Made by a program: the position numbers and the translations under genes. A DNA stretch of 30,340 nt from Martensiomyces pterosporus (lineage: Eukaryota; Kickxellomycota; Kickxellomycetes; Kickxellales; Kickxellaceae): positions 5,640 through 35,979 of the forward strand of contig MU604074.1 of the NCBI GenBank assembly GCA_025201845.1, read 5' to 3'. Shown one piece after another: positions 28,902 through 30,340 of this stretch. The notes below the pieces were generated by a model. The model was given only the letters and a program-made list of their open reading frames with translations, searched no databases and was not told where the DNA came from. Each line of letters starts with the position of its first letter. Within the stretch, counting starts at the first letter, position 1.

Positions 28902-30090
28902 ATGTTTGCTCTAGAGGCATGCATTGCTGGTGCTTCGGTTCTAGTGCTCGTGTTCTACCACTGCGCGAAAAGGTACATTGAGGGGTGCCGCGTCAGTCTA
29001 CTGACAGCCGACAGCCCATCGTCGTCTGACTCCTCTCTTCGCAGAACACTGCTTTCCAAGTGCCCGTCGCTGACCGACCCCGACAAGGCGTACATGGTCC
29101 CCACGCCTTATCTGTTCAGCGGGCTGCTTCACACTTATTACAGCGCAAGGATCACACGCAGACGCGATGCCGATTCGGATATTCAGTACGAGCGCGAGAC
29201 CCGTGTTATGAGCGATGGTGGCACCGTCTCCTTGGACTGGTATCCGCATCGCCCTGATTCCAGCTCTGACAGTGGGCCTATTGCCATCGTTATTCCAGGC
29301 GTAGGCGGAACCAGCGGCCAGTACATGATTCGCTACTTGGCAAAGTGTCTGGGCGACGGCCCAAAAAAAGTACCGTGTGGTGGTGCTCAACCACCGTGGG
29401 TGTGCGCGCACGCCTTTGACGTCGCCTGTGGTGTACGGAATATACCACACTGAGGACATCAGAGAGGTTGTTGCACACATAAGGTCAACGTGCTCACCGT
29501 CAGCAAAGCTTGTCGGAGTTGCGTTCTCGATGGGTGCCAACCTGCTGACAAAGTATGTTGGCGAGGAGGGTGACAAGTGCCCGCTATCAGCTGCAGTCTC
29601 GGTTTGCTGTGCGTTCAACTACTCGGTCGTCACCCCTATTTTCGAGGCACCCAGCCTTGTGAACGACGTGTTCTTCCGCACAGCCCTCGTATCTGGCATA
29701 AAGCGCATGCTCACTCGGAACGTGGAGATCATTCAGAGCGGCAAAGTCAGGTTCGATATGGATGCTCTGCAGAAGGCAACAAAGCTGTCCGAGTTCGACA
29801 CCCTGTACTCGGCACCGCTGTTCGGATTCAAGGATTGCTGGGACTACTACGAGGCAGCATCCAGCTCAAACTACGTCGACAGGATTGCCACGCCCTACCT
29901 TGCAATCAACTCTGCCGACGATCGCGTTACGCCACCGGAGGGCATTCCTATGGACAAATTCAGACACAACCCAAACACCGCTCTTGCGCTTGTTGGCCAT
30001 GGAGGGCACCTCGGGTTCTTCACTGGGCTTCTCTATCCCAAGATGTGGTTCATGCAGCCGGTTCTCGAGTTCCTCGATGCCTTTGTGTAG
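28902..30090 (+). CDS. Alpha/beta hydrolase of the Eht1/Eeb1/ABHD3 family, frame broken at 29363-29369
   Basis: Members are membrane-anchored esterases or acyltransferases: yeast Eht1 and Eeb1 make medium-chain ethyl esters, Ymr210w is a monoacylglycerol lipase, and human ABHD3 cleaves phospholipids. Which substrate applies here is unknown. The first part (28902 to about 29369) has an N-terminal membrane segment (about 5-20) and 'VIPGVGGTSGQYMIRYLAKC'. The second part continues in the next frame with 'YRVVVLNHRGCARTPLTSP', the nucleophile motif 'AFSMGANLL' (Ser codon at 29527), Asp in 'SADDRVTP' (29917-29922) and His in 'GGHLGFF' (30007). The two halves align without a gap to the family if one base of the A7 run is ignored, giving about 395 aa, close to ABHD3 (409). 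It may be a sequencing error in a homopolymer, or a genuine mutation; all catalytic motifs are intact. Confidence 0.85.
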
Positions 30091-30340
30091 GTGGCTGGTT
30101 TCTGCCACGCTGCGAGTAAGCACTCGATTGGCAGTCTGTTGAAATTCAAATAGAGAAAGGCTAGCAATTGAGCTGCTATGTTACTGAGCCACACTTGACT
30201 CTCGCCTGTGGATCAAGATGCATGCTGTGCTGTTGCTCGGCTGAACAAGGCAGCGCACTATTGATCTTCACGAATGGGCGGTTGCCTAAGTGTGTGGTGT
30301 ACCAGAAAAATGTGTCTGCGTCACCCTGCTGCGCGAGGGC
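30091..30340. other. 3' flank of the hydrolase gene
   Basis: I see no further gene, RNA or repeat in these 250 bases at the window end. Confidence 0.4.

Overview
This window is nuclear DNA from a fungus. The evidence is eight eukaryotic protein-coding genes with recognisable fungal families (V-ATPase subunit H, serine palmitoyltransferase Lcb2, a Ygr210c-type GTPase, SWI/SNF subunit Snf5, succinate dehydrogenase anchor Sdh4, mitochondrial phosphate carrier Pic2, an Eht1/ABHD3-type hydrolase), an intron-bearing tRNA-Thr, short GT-AG introns and pyrimidine-rich leaders. GC-rich coding DNA, almost no introns and very long Q/A-rich proteins would suit an early-diverging lineage such as Kickxellales. 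That placement is an inference and no marker gene here proves it.

Layout. 249-995 (-) is a 248-aa protein that looks like a Tubby/LURP-one-type barrel; it shares a 546-bp divergent promoter region with VMA13 (1542-2918, +). After about 1.5 kb of non-coding DNA comes LCB2 (4389-6185, +), then a tRNA-Thr(UGU) with a 31-nt intron on the opposite strand (6393-6495, -), then a YchF/Obg-family GTPase (6744-8042, +). A 2-kb leader region (8043-10017) precedes a single open frame of 2940 codons (10018-18840, +), identified as SNF5 from its two SNF5 repeats, an AT-hook and a C-terminal zinc knuckle; it contains a 255-base run of N. The right half is mostly on the minus strand: SDH4 (three exons, 19107-19882), PIC2 (20277-21341) and a 1967-residue single-exon orphan with one C-terminal membrane segment (21612-27515). 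A 1.4-kb divergent region separates that from an alpha/beta hydrolase (28902-30090, +), whose frame is broken at a run of seven A.

The genes do not form a pathway cluster. They are housekeeping genes of vacuolar acidification, sphingolipid synthesis, translation-linked GTPase function, chromatin remodelling and mitochondrial energy metabolism, each with its own promoter. SDH4 and PIC2 are adjacent mitochondrial inner-membrane genes in the same orientation, but about 390 bp separates them. I see no mobile element, CRISPR array, secondary-metabolite cluster or defence system.

The most unusual items are the very large Snf5 with rearranged domain spacing, the orphan membrane protein with a candidate nuclear localisation signal, the frame break in the hydrolase, a 117-codon ORF in frame with SNF5 that stops 3 nt before its ATG, and the tRNA intron hairpin.
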